Shown: positions 41,501 through 55,000 of the stretch, one piece after another | Layout: every line of letters begins with the position of its first letter | Position numbering within the stretch: position 1 is the stretch's first letter | NCBI GenBank assembly: GCA_949825025.1 | Contig: OX463780.1 | Span: 40,714,979-40,778,978 of the forward strand | Direction: 5' to 3' | Length of the DNA stretch: 64,000 nt | Source of the DNA: Siphlonurus alternatus | Lineage: Eukaryota > Arthropoda > Insecta > Ephemeroptera > Siphlonuridae | Program-made: the position numbers and the translations under genes | The notes under the pieces: generated by a model | Database searches by the model: none | The model's input: the letters and a program-made list of their open reading frames with translations, nothing else | Told to the model about the DNA's origin: nothing

Positions 41501-43018
41501 TTGCTGCTCGTGATTTTTATCTCTTTTTTTTATTTAGGTAAACAGCAAAAATAAAAATCTTCTTTCCATTTCTGATCATCTTATAAATAATATTTATATA
41601 CACCCTTGCACAATATATCTTTAAATTTGCATGCTATATTTACCACATCAAAAAATTTTTTGAAGAATTTCTTAAGTAATAATTTAAATTAATAATATTT
41701 CTTCTTTAAAAAAATGTATTTATGAATACTACAACTTTAAATTATAATATTTCAGTTAAGGGTGTACATAAAATTTACATATATATCACTTCATGTGTTT
41801 TGCAAAGTGTACTTGAGTATGTGCATGTAATGCATGCTGCACCGTGTAGTGTGGTGGTACTTGTGTATTAGTAGTGCTTGTGTGGTACCACCGCCGCAGT
41901 AGTACGAGTTTCGCTATGGTACTTTGTGCCGCAGACAGCCCGCATAGAACAAGCTGCTGATCGAGCTCTTGACCCAGCCTCCTCTTCCCCACCCACCCAC
42001 CATCCACCCCCAACCACACAAAATACCCCCAACCCGGGGGGGTCCAAGAAGAAGAAGAAGCCGGCGGAGTCTGTGACAACAAGCTTTATTGCCTATCTGA
42101 GAAGGGACGCCGGCAGCAACCGAGTCAAGCAAACGTTCTACTCAGTAAAGAACGAGTTAGAACAAGTTAAAACATCTAAATTGCTTTTGTACTCGTTGCA
42201 AAACCATTGTAGATTTAAACTTAATATATTTTTGCTGCGTAAAATAAATAAAAAAATAAAATATAGAACAAATTAAAACAGTCACAAAATTATAATATTT
42301 TAAATTTTATTTATTGAAAGAAATGAAGCATAACAATGGAGAAAAAAATATTGTCATTTGGCATAGTTCCCAAAACATTGTTCCCAGATGGGGAACTCGA
42401 AAGAAGAAAAAAAAAATGCATATATAGTATGTATGTAACATTTTTGTATGAACAAAAGACACGTTCGCATTGAAAGAAATTTCCTGCCATCTCAGCATCT
42501 TGTGAGTTATAGAGAGTCTGTATCTGCTAGCGTGGACCTTGGGTCTCGTAGGGGCCACTATGCTCTACCAAAAATAAATATACACCGGAAATATAACCTT
42601 TTTTAGAACTGTTTGAATTAATTCTCAAAAAATTTACACTAAAAGTTTTTTTTTTGTTATTATTTGTCTTATTTTGATTATTTACATTATTATGAATATC
42701 AAATCAGTCTAATTCCGGTGGTAATATTATAATTGGTGAAGTTTGCCTGTACATTGAGAAGAAGCGTGTTTTGCTGACTTGAAGTGGTGATCCGTTCCTC
42801 GACGACAAGTAGAATGTTTAGTCCCCTGTCATCATTTCCATAAATTCTGTGGAAAAAACAATGGTAATTAATATTACACAAAGATTGAGTGTCTTCTAAA
42901 TTTTAATTATAACATTAAGTTTACTTTGAAATTGAAATTATAATATATGAAAATTTAACAAAGTTATTCATACGTGGAAAATTCAATTAAAATAGTTTTG
43001 AATGCCACATTATTCTTG

Positions 43019-43055
<37 letters not shown>

Positions 43056-46000
43056 AAATATATTTTAAAAGTTTTTAATCTTTTAAATATTATAATATAA
43101 TTTATTTATATTATTCTATTGCATGTTTCAGCTTATAAATTAAAATATGGAATTCGAAATTTATTTAAAAGAAGTTCACTGTTAAAGAATAATATTTAAA
43201 AGCCATATATAGTTTATTTTTAGAATGAACTCTTTATTTTGAATTATTAAATTATTATAATTTTCCAATGATAAAATGGAACAGCATTTTTATAGAAACA
43301 GGAGTTAAAAATATATCACTAGCTGTATTTATTACAATAGGAATTTCCACAACTAATCTAATTTTAATTTTACTACACTTTTGTCGATAATGCATATCAA
43401 TGAATTTTTATATTTTTATGTTAATTTAACCTTTGATAGGATCTCAAAAATTCTTCCATGAGAATAATATACAAAATCAGTCATACATTCTGTTATATTC
43501 TATATTAGTCTGTAATAAGTTTAATTACTACTAGTAAGAATAAAATATGATCCATTTAACATTAAAACACTACAGTAAAAGTATATTATTTTTGGTCTTG
43601 TTATATTTTTGTGAAGGTAATTTATTTTAAAATAAGTAAATTTGGTGCTCACTAACCGTCAAAATCGACGGTTCCCGATCCGTCCGTGTCTATCTCGGCG
43701 ATCATTTCGTCCAGCTGATCGGGGGTCAGTTGGTCGTCGAGGGCCGCCAAAATCTCTCGCAGACTCGAGGTCGGGATGTAGCCGTGGCCTTAGACACAAA
43801 GTTCCGTTTATTACGTTCAAATAAGAAGCAGATTTATGCATGCATTTTTTCAAGAGAATGTCAGAAGCCAGTATGAGTTAAATGTATTGTAATACAACTT
43901 ATAAAGATTTCAGAATTGGTTCATCTGCCAGAATGGATCATGGATGTAATCCCATTTAATTCAAATTTCATTACTCTGTGATTGTGAAAAACGTAAATTT
44001 TCCTTTTATTGAATTGTGAGTTTATATACTATTTAATATAATTTAATAGATTTAGATGGCAATGATATCAATAGTTAACAACACTATAAAACAGTAGTAA
44101 GTATCATTAGAACAGTAAAATGATACTGTTGATATTTTTACAACAAAATAGAAATTATACTGAAATTGTAGTATCAATAAAAATATTGGAATTAAAACAA
44201 TGTTATGTACGAGAAATAATTTTGCATATATTATTTATTTATATTTATACAAAACAGACTACTGGTAAGTAGTCCTATAGAAAAAAAATAATAACAATTA
44301 AAAAAAAAAATAATCATGTAGTAAACATTTAAGTTTTTAAAATTAAAATCCATGATATATTAGTTTAAAAAAAAAATCAGTTAAGTTTGAAATTGGCATT
44401 TATACATTTATAGCTATAGCATGATGTAAGATAATATGAGACATTGATGTTAAAACTATGACGATAAACTTGAGTAAAGTTTTTTTTTTTTTTTTTTTCT
44501 TTTTACAAAGACTTTATTATAAAAAACATTGAAAAGTTAAGTTGAAATCTAGTTTAGGATTGAGTAACAAACAAAACCTTGTTAAAATTAAATATCAAGA
44601 GTTAAATAAATTTTATTTCCTTTTATCTTCCATTAGACTAAGTAAGTATTTTTTTTGTACTGTTACACGAATATTGAAATGCAAATATTTAGCTCTCAGA
44701 CGACGAGTATACTTTGACCTTACTGAAAATGCAAATCAGACAGTTTCAAGTAACACTGTGACATAGAGCAGCTGTCTGCAAATTGCCTTTAACGTTAGGC
44801 TATTTGCAACACAGCTGCTCTCAACTGGTAGCATATCAAGCAGGCGTTTATAGAAGTTGCGTTGTATTACAACACGTACAGAATGTTATATTATATGTAT
44901 GTAGAGAGGTAAAGATTTGCTCTTGGTAGTGAAAATTTAACGACTATGGTAAACAAAATTAACTTACTAAAACAAGCAATATATGTTCATTATAGGCTAT
45001 TTACTTTAGTCACTGTATACAATTTGTAATAATATAAACATGTAAAATAATTTTGATAACTATTATAAAGTAATTGCAAAAAAAACAAAAACAAAAAATT
45101 AACTTCACGTACAGAAAAAAGTATAAACGATAATTTAAACATGAATTTTTTTCCCTCTCTTGCTCGTTTTGCACCTCACAATTTGACTTGGCATCAAAAT
45201 GATGTGTGAAAATGTCACTCACCAGTAACTCCTTTCTAAGTAAAATAAAAAGAAGAAAAAATTATGAGTTAGACTAAAGTCACTCATATGGTTTGCTAAT
45301 ACTAATGATGATTTTAGACGAGTAAAAAAAAAACAGCATCAAAGAGAGTTGCTATGCAGCGTCATTAAATTTTTTTACGTTGATGTATATGAGTGGAGCT
45401 TCATTGGACAGCATGTAAAACAGTTTTAGACCTGTTCAGTATTAAAAATTAAACTTGCATTAGAATCTAATTAATAACTGCATACTATATTAACAAAATA
45501 TATTACATTTTTTAAAATTCAATGCATCCCTAAATCAATTTTATTTGTAATAAAAAAAATCATAGTACTTTTCAAAAGATAAAATTCTAGGATTTGTATT
45601 AAATTTCTTATTTTAAATCAATAAAGTATCTGAATAAATTACTTTAAGAATCTTTAGTGCTCTAATAAACTCCTGTTATGTCTTTTAAACAAAATGACTC
45701 TATAATACATATACTGTAAGCCTAAAAATGGCATTAAAAAGGATAATTAAGAGTAACAACTTTAATAATATTTTTGCATTAAGATCAAATCTACTGAAAG
45801 TGCTGAAAATAATTAAAAGGTTACATGCTCTAATGAACTGTACACTACTGTTTGTATTCTAAGACATTGGTGACGTCACCCACCCTCCTTGTCGTAGAGT
45901 CTGAAGGCCTCCTTGAGCTCCTTTTGCATCGCCTCGTTGTCCTCCTCCAGAAAGTGCGTGGCTACGCGGCAGAACGAGCCGAAGTTCAGCTTGCCAACCT

Positions 46001-49000
46001 CTGAACAAAATAAAATTTGTCAGCATTTTATTTTATTATGTATTTCATGGGCAAAATACAATAATACACAATAATATTACACAATATACAGTATATTACA
46101 GTCCAAATTCTGAAATAAAATCCCATGTGGAAAACGAAAAGGATTGCTGAGCAGTACATTCACTGATGTGTTCATATGTTCCGAGTCATCTTTGCAGTGC
46201 ATTGTATTTTATTTATTCTTTTACAAGGCTGGACAATTTGCATCATTTTTTATTTTCCTAGCTCAATTGAAAGAGGAGGTCAAAAAATACACCTGTGAAT
46301 TTTATGAGATTTTTATTCGTATTGCATCATGGCTAAAAGAGAGATTTAAAGAGGTCACGTGACCTCTTTACAACTCTATTTTAGCCATGATGCAGTACGA
46401 ATAAAAATCTCATAAAATTCATAGGTGTATTTTTTGACCTCCTCTTTCGATTAAGCTACTAAAAAAAATTATGATGCAAATTGTCCAATCATTAAAGTAG
46501 TTGTTAACAAAGGTGTAAATGTGTAAATTTTAGTCATTCAAGCTTTCATTAAAACCTTTACCCACCTTGATTAAAAATAGGACTACTTCAATTTTGTGTG
46601 CAAGTGATTCTGTATTATATGCATTTATTGCTCAGAATCTAGTAATAATAATAACACTTCATTATTATATAATTATTATTATTTATTACGAGTGAATCTA
46701 TCGTTAATTAATGGAAATATTTAAGTTTCTATAACAATTTAGTAATAAAAATCAAAAGTATCGCTACAGTGTAAATGTATGACGAGATGTGTAAGTAACA
46801 GTGAAACTGGTGAAGCAAATTTTTTTTTTTTTTTTTTTTTTTTAATCTCAGAAGCTCAAATCTCCGGAGCTTCCGCTCTGTGCGTGTGCGTTCTCGTCTC
46901 GTGAGGTTTAAATATTTCATAAAATCCGGTTCCGCTTACTGTCGTGCTGTCGTGCTTTCCCAATGTTTACATACAAACCGTGCTTTTGTCAACGTCATGA
47001 GCTGAAACCATCCTTCATATGTAAATATTGGTAATTCATTCATAATATTTGTTGAAATTGATTTATTTCTGTGTTTTATGCATGATAAAATTATATAAAG
47101 ATTATGGAAAACCTTCCTTTTAAAAATATATATTCTTTAATCACTTTCAACATAACCTTTATACTACACATAATCACGAATCGTAAACTAATATCATTGA
47201 TTTTATTTATATATATAGCATTTTTACGTTGTATTGAAAAACAATCAAGATGGAATTACAGCTGCATGCAGATAAACGTTTTAAATCGTCTGTTTTGGTT
47301 AACGTTTTATTACATTAAACTCATTAAAGTGTGCTATAAACATTTTTAGAAGTTACTTTCAGGCTCTAAGGCGTAAAATATTGAATACCATTTATTCGTC
47401 CTAATTTAATATACTATACATAATATATATTATAGTATAATAATAAATTTTGATTTTCCTTCTGCCAAGGCTTCAGCTCATAGAGGTATAAACGCAACTT
47501 CTTTCTGAATGCATATTATAAATTTAATATGTAAAATAATTATGAATAAAAAAATAAAAATTAATAAAATTGTCGTACACTCAAGTTGCTATACATTATC
47601 CGCCACGATATAATTTTTAACTGCATGAGGTTTTGTAGCTTAATCAGCCCCAAAACAGAGCGATTTAATTTACAACACCATTATTTATTATTATTCTGCC
47701 TGACAATCAACTCCGTTTTGTTGGTGAACAAATTAGTGTCTTTTTGTTGTCTGAAGTTCAAATTACTTACCCTCCTGATTTTCTAACTCCAGCAGGGTCG
47801 CCAGTTCCACGTCATCAAAGGTGTAACCGAGCGTGTTCAGGATGGTGCGCACTCGTTCTTTTTCAATCTTGCCGCACTTGCTCGAGTCAAACATCGTGAA
47901 GGCTCGTTGCAGCACTGTAATTTTTAATTAACAAATTGACAGCAGAAAATTGACAAAGTGGGGGTAATCTCTTGGAGAATAATTGTAAGTATTGATCAAG
48001 TTAGATTTAATAACTTATTATATTATTATAAATATTATAATAGTCATAATAAATAAAAATTGAAAATTTGCATATAAAAAAATTCACACAAGGACAGTTT
48101 TTTCTAGGCAGTTCAATAAACTGTCAATGAGCTTCACATAATACTAATTTCTAAAAATACAATTAGCATATATTTGTTTTTTACTTCTCACATGATCAAT
48201 ATGTTTCAAGTATTACATTCAAATTATTTAAATATAAATAGCTTCACGAAACAGCAGAAAATGCTTAACTAACACGATTTTCGTATGAATCTTCAATCAT
48301 TATCAGAAAAAAGCAATACAGTAAATTAAAATATTTTATTTGTTCAAAAATTAAGAGTTTTATATTCTTTTTCTTTTTCGTATGCAAAAAAAAAAATGTT
48401 TAAATAAATTCAAAGCTGTAGTCTACAAAAGATGTAAATCTTATAATATATCAGATATAATCTGGTATACGTGTCTCGTATTAAATCAAATTTATCGATA
48501 TTTATTTTGCTGTCAACGAATTTTTTAGCAATAAATGTGACGTTAAAATGCAATAACTTTAGATGACACTTCTCGCAGGTATTCATCAAATCGATAAGAA
48601 TAAAATTTCAACAAATAAATTTGATAGATATAAAAGGTAAAATATATCACTAAATTTATTTGGGACAAACGTAAATTCTCCTTTTCTGAAAATACGCATG
48701 AGTCACTGTGAAATATGATATTTTTGTCAAGTGAATATATTTGAAGCATTTTATACAATGCATGCAATTTATTATTAAGACATAGAATTCAAATATTGTC
48801 CTGCAATAATTTATTATGCATGTAACAACCATGCAGAAAAAAGTATCAAAAGAACAAAAAATTGCGACCAATTGTCATGATTAAGAATTATTGCTAATTG
48901 CATTTTAAAAATAACATTTATTGTATTATTATTATTATTTATACTAAATTTCTTCTACGAATGTAACAAAATAATTCGAAGTAGCATTTCGTTTAAATAT

Positions 49001-52000
49001 AATACAAAAATTATAATTTAAAAATATCTTAACTACAAGAATCTACTACAATAAAAATATATTATTCGTTTAGCTAACATAAATAACAATTTTTGTTAAG
49101 GGTTATCTTTATTATTGAATAATGGAACTAATAAAGATTAGTAAGTTGAAACAGTTTGAACAGTTAAGTTTTACTCTAATGACATTTTACATTTAATTAT
49201 AGCTTCGAACTTACTGGTAACTTGTTCTTCATCCATGATCACTTCCATCTGAAAACAGTAAATAAAATCATGTGAAAATAAATTTAATGTGAACTAGTAG
49301 CAATAATTAAAATGGTAAAGGTGTTTTAAAAAAATAATTAAGTTGCATAAATAAGTCCTCATAGGTGTTCAAATTCAGAATATTTTGAGTCACTTAATGA
49401 TACCTAGATCTTGGAATATAATTTTAAAAAATCACGGGGGGCATTCACAAAGCACTTTAACCCCAACTTTAGCCCCAAGTTTTATCCCTGGTACTAAACA
49501 TGGTGCTAAACCAGGGGCTAACTATGTTTAGCTCCTAGTTTAGCACCATGTTTAGTACCAGGGATAAAAATTGAGGCTAAAGTGGGGGTTATAGTGCTTT
49601 GTGAATGCCCCCTGTCACAATTCCCAAAAATCAATAAATAAATTTTAAATTTTTGTATGTTATGTTGTGCAAAGTTATATTAATTGTATTATTTGATTAT
49701 TTTATAGTATGCCATGAACTCAAAATGCATAATATATTTATATTAGATAGTGCATAAAAATTGTATGTTAATTCACTTCCTAAAGTTTAAAAAAAATTAA
49801 GATGCTTAAAAAATAATTAGTAAACACGCCTTCCATAGAACGAAGTAAATTAAACTTTAATCAACTCAACAACAAACCTTTTGTCTATAGCAAATTAGTG
49901 CGTAGAACTTTTGAACGACACAAAGAAGCAACTTCATTAACGTTATTTTGCATTTTAAAACTTACTAACAAAGCAAATGGAACACAGGTAGGAACAATAC
50001 CGCAACTTAATATGTCAATGAAACAGCAATATTCTCTAATGAAATAAGAACCAAAGTTAACTTAATGAAGCAATAAAATCAATTGAAGATCCTATTGTAA
50101 TTTTCACTGTCAGATTCAATAGAACGAAAACTTAGATAAACTTGGTACTCTGGGAATAATACTTCAAATATGAAATAATTAATAGTTTCTATTGATAATT
50201 AATAAGCTTTTCAACTATATCGCAGTATACAACAAAAATTACACTTTTTCTTTTCTTAATTTTGTTTAAAACGAATATTAATTTTAAAAATTAGTTATTA
50301 GGAAGATGTTATTATAGTTTTATTCGTTGATTCCACTTTCCCAGGAAGTTAAGTAGGTGTTTTATTTGGTTGAGTGACCGCGAGTGGTTCTGTCAAAGGC
50401 GTTTCAGTAGCGACATGGTTGGAGGTTTTCTGAAACCTCAGAGAGCTAAGGGTGCGTGAAGATCTCTCTCGCACTCGAGCACAAACACAAGCGAAGGACG
50501 AACTCCTTTTATGTGTCTCGACGATGCTCTTTTATAACTTGCTACTTTTCAAAAGCTCAATTTCTTCCATTTGACGTCTATCTCCTTTTCTCTTCAACAT
50601 TTCAAGACGATTACTTTTCAAAAAAAAAAAAAATAAATAAATAATATATATATTTTTGTTTGTTTGAAATGCAGTTCAATTTAATTGTTATTGATTTTTT
50701 TTTAACTTTTAAACAAATGTTTTCTGTAAGTATTAATATTACTAAATAAAAATTATAAATCTTATTTACTAAAATATCAATATCCTCACTATATCCTCAA
50801 TATGAAGCACCGCAAAATATATACAAAATTTTAATGGTTGTGTTGCAACTTTGAAGTAATCTGACCTATTTTTTTACAACAGTTTCCCATTTTACATTAG
50901 TTATTATACCCAATAAACAATTATTATTATTATTATACAATATTTGAAGTAAAATAAAAATGAGATACTGAGAATTTTTGGACAATTTAGAGCCTTATTT
51001 TATAATAGACATTTTATGTATGAAATATTTTTAATAACTAGCTGTCTATCAAAATATATTTCATATTAAAAAAAAAATAATAACATTTTGAGTACAATAC
51101 CTTTTGTGTCAAGTAATTTGATGTAAATGAAACTCTTTTGTGAAGTTTATAAAGAAAAGTTAATTACTGACAGCACAAATATTTGCCTTGACAATTTTGT
51201 GTACAAGAATATACAAAAGATTTCATTAATATTGTTATCAGAATTAAGATTATCGATTTTTTACATACGAATGAACCTTAAAATGTTATTATACTCATAA
51301 AATGCAATTAAGCTTAAGCTGCAAAGGCAGCCTAAATTCCAAGACCATCAATATCAGGCCAAAACACTGACTATAGTTAAGATTACCTTAATAAAGATTG
51401 AAATAATCTTGATTTTTAAAAGCTTGGCAGTTAAAACAATGAAATTAAAACAAAATCACGGTGTGTTGTTAAAAAATGTATTGCAATAATTAACTTTGGT
51501 TTTAAAAAGACAGTAAAAATCGACTCGAATACAATTTTTTTCTTCAAATTTTCATTAAACCTGATATATAATAGGAATTCCAATTATATATTTTATTTGT
51601 ATTTTTAATATACAAATTATTAAGTTTTGTTGATATTCCTGTGTTATATGTTATATATTATAACTAAATCTTTGAAAATATTAATATTGAATGGTTGCTC
51701 GTGAAGATCAATCGATATTTAATCAGCTGGACCCCACTCACTCACCTTGGTGCACACCTTGCGGAGGTTCTCCAGCGATGACTGGAGTCTTCTTCAGTTC
51801 TGTCCAGTCAACCCATTTTAAAACCTCTCCCCTCCGTTACCCCAGCCACTCCAGGCCAGTGTACTACCGATTGCAACAGTCTCACGATCCGCTACATTTT
51901 TTTTTTCTTAATGCCCTTTAGTGTTTTTCATATAGTCCATTTCTACAACTTCTTTTAGCTCGTACAGCTATCGATATTACATCCTCTAAAGCTATCCGTT

Positions 52001-55000
52001 ACCAATGCCATCTCCTCTTTTTTTTATTATTTTTTGTTGTTGTTGCTTCCTCAACATTTTACATTTTTTTCCTTTTAAAACGTATACCAAAAAATCAATA
52101 ATGCTGTACCATTATATATATACGAAAGTTAATTCTTTGTAATTTTATCTAGACTCTCTCTCTTTTCTTTTTAATAATTTTTATCGGACACAATTTAAAG
52201 TTGAAAATATTTTACGTAAAAAAGATATCGTTAAAATTTATTCTCGTAATAAAATTGTATATAAATTTAGATTTATAAAGTATTGTATTCAGGATTATTA
52301 AAAAAATTAATGGAACATTTCTACGTATTTTACACTTAAGTAAACTAAAGCAACTTGAGATAAATTGTCAATAATTATATATAAACATCAAATATTACCT
52401 TCGTTAAACAAAGCTCGTGTATTAAAATTAGACGCAAATCTCACATTATTGATTAAAACTAACAGTAAAACAAATTAATTGCTAAATGTTGGAACAAAAT
52501 GCGCTCAGATGCACTTCTGCATCGTTCGTGCAGTATGCATTGATAGATATCGTGCTCGCGGATTGGTTCACATAATATCAAATGACCTTAATCAGACATA
52601 AAGAATAGCAGCTGTCATCTCTTATATATAACATTTGTTACACGTGTAATAAAATTGTATAATAAATATAGTTATCATTTTAACCAGATGTAGCAGAAAA
52701 TGCAAATATAATTATAGTTATTATACAAAATAATAAATGCAATATTTATCCCTTTAAATGATAATTTACTGTTAAAAAATGCAAAATTAAACAAAATAAT
52801 ATTCCTTTCCATTTTTATTTTAAGTTTAAACGTGATAAAATTAAAATATTATAGTGGTTTCTGAAAAATACCAGCCGGAAGGTTTTTAAACTATAGTAAA
52901 AAAAACACACACATCTCCAAACAATTTTCCTGGAAGGTGTATGCATCTATTCATGTCGTTTAGAGAGCTGCTGTGGCGCGGTTGTGTGGCTCTATGAGTT
53001 TACTTGGACGCCCACCCACTGTGTGGTGCTGCCTGCTTCTCCACCTACATACCTACCATCGAATGGAAAGCAGTTATAGGGCCTTCTAGCTTTGCTCTGC
53101 GTTTTCTCCAAGTTGACTCGGAGAAGGGGGAATAGGGGCTAACTTTAGATACTCCACCTTCCCTCATATTGCTTGTTGAAAATGAATTACATGATATTTA
53201 TATGAGAGAAAATAGTAGTTGAAAATAAATGGGAAAGAAAAAAAAAACATCATATACATCATTTTTATATAGACTACACAATATTTTTAATAATTTATGA
53301 GTTACAAAATATTAAATAACAATAAAAATTTGTGCTCTGCTTACGTTGTTCTTTTAATTTTTTCAACAGTGTATGAAAGATTGTATAATGCTTATTTTTA
53401 ATTTTCACTTTATATTTATTGTCTGAATAATTCCTTGGTTTGTTACATAAAGTACGTCAATTCATTGATAATTATTTGAGAGATACGTTATGGAAGCATT
53501 TTTCAATTCTTACTTGTTAGTTTAAAAATCCTGCCCATCCACCCAATGTACATTATTTCCTTAATAATTTATTTAATTAAATTTTATTAATATTTTTGTA
53601 TTATGCTATATACATTTATGTCAATGCTAGTGTCATCTCACAGTCTAATTAAATTCTTCTGTCAGAAGATGACTGTAAAATTAGGAATAACAAACAATCT
53701 AGGATATTTTAACATAAACTAAAATGTTAACAACTTTGGTGAAAAATACAGAACTCATGTGCTTACACGGTTTTACTGTAATATTTACTGAATAACAATA
53801 TTCACAGGATATCTTTTTAAGCGCATTATAATTAAAATATAATACATTTATAAAGCTTACCTATCTACTACTAAGACTACATAACTTGGTTTTATGAGTA
53901 TGAATAAATCTTATATCAGGCTGGCCTTTATGTATAGTCTACATTCCACACTCGCTCTGTATATAATACGTTCGCAGTTTGTGGTTTTGTGTATAATGTA
54001 TAATATGAATGTTTATAACCACACGATATAGCAAGTATGTTTCTTGTTGTGTGCTCCAATAGAAGAGCCGAATTCCATTGCAATTTAGTCTAAAAGAGGA
54101 GGTGTTTACGCAAGTATATATATATTGATTAATCTCAAAATTCATACCATACTAACTTACGGTAATTACTATTCTCATAATAATATTTTTATTCTGATGT
54201 ATAGATACATGCTATCAAAATTTAAAATCAATGCTCATATGCTGCATGACTATACTTCACGTACTGTACATAATATGTAGTTCAAGAATGGACAACATAC
54301 ATGAAAAAAATTTATTGCAGAAATGAATAGAGGGTACTAAGTTATGCTACTCTGAATTTTTTCAGATTGTTTTGAGTCCCGGAACTATTTTTAAATAATT
54401 ATTGAAAGTTCTGTGATTTAAGTTGGCACCCCTGAATCCTTAATAAAAAGGATAGAGACTAGACGCCTATTAACGCCTCCAGGGGTCGTGGCCGCACTTT
54501 CAATAATTATTTAAAAATAGTTCTGGGTCTGCAAAAAATCTGAAAAAATTCAGAGTAGCATAATTTGGTACCCTCTATTCATTTCTGCAATAAAATTTTT
54601 TCATGCATGTTGTCCATTCCAGTTTTTCAAAACTTCTTTGCAATGATGAATGGAGTCCACCTTTATTCTTATCGAAGGTAGCTTTTTCGTATCTACAATT
54701 GTAAATTTTTTTAAAACTATGCAATGTTTTATACATCCAAAAAGGCCAGAAAATTTGCACTAATAGCTACTTTCCAATGGAAATATAAAATGAATTGTAC
54801 TTCAACAATACATACAACCTTAAATAAAGTGTATAGAAATATTTCACTGTTGCATAACGACTTTCCAACTTGTTTGCTTGTAGCTTGTTAACGACTTTTT
54901 TTTAAAGAGAAAAAATTAAAACATAGCACCATATCTAATTAATGCTTGTTACCGAAGTTAGAGAAGTTGTGACATGTTATTTATTGACGAAGCCGGGGAA

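Noticed and set aside
41786..42132. Minus-strand frames through the 41.9-42.1 kb GC island
   Set aside because: Gly/Trp/Leu-rich translations are the shadow of the Pro/Lys frame on the plus strand and lie beyond the troponin C poly(A) signal.
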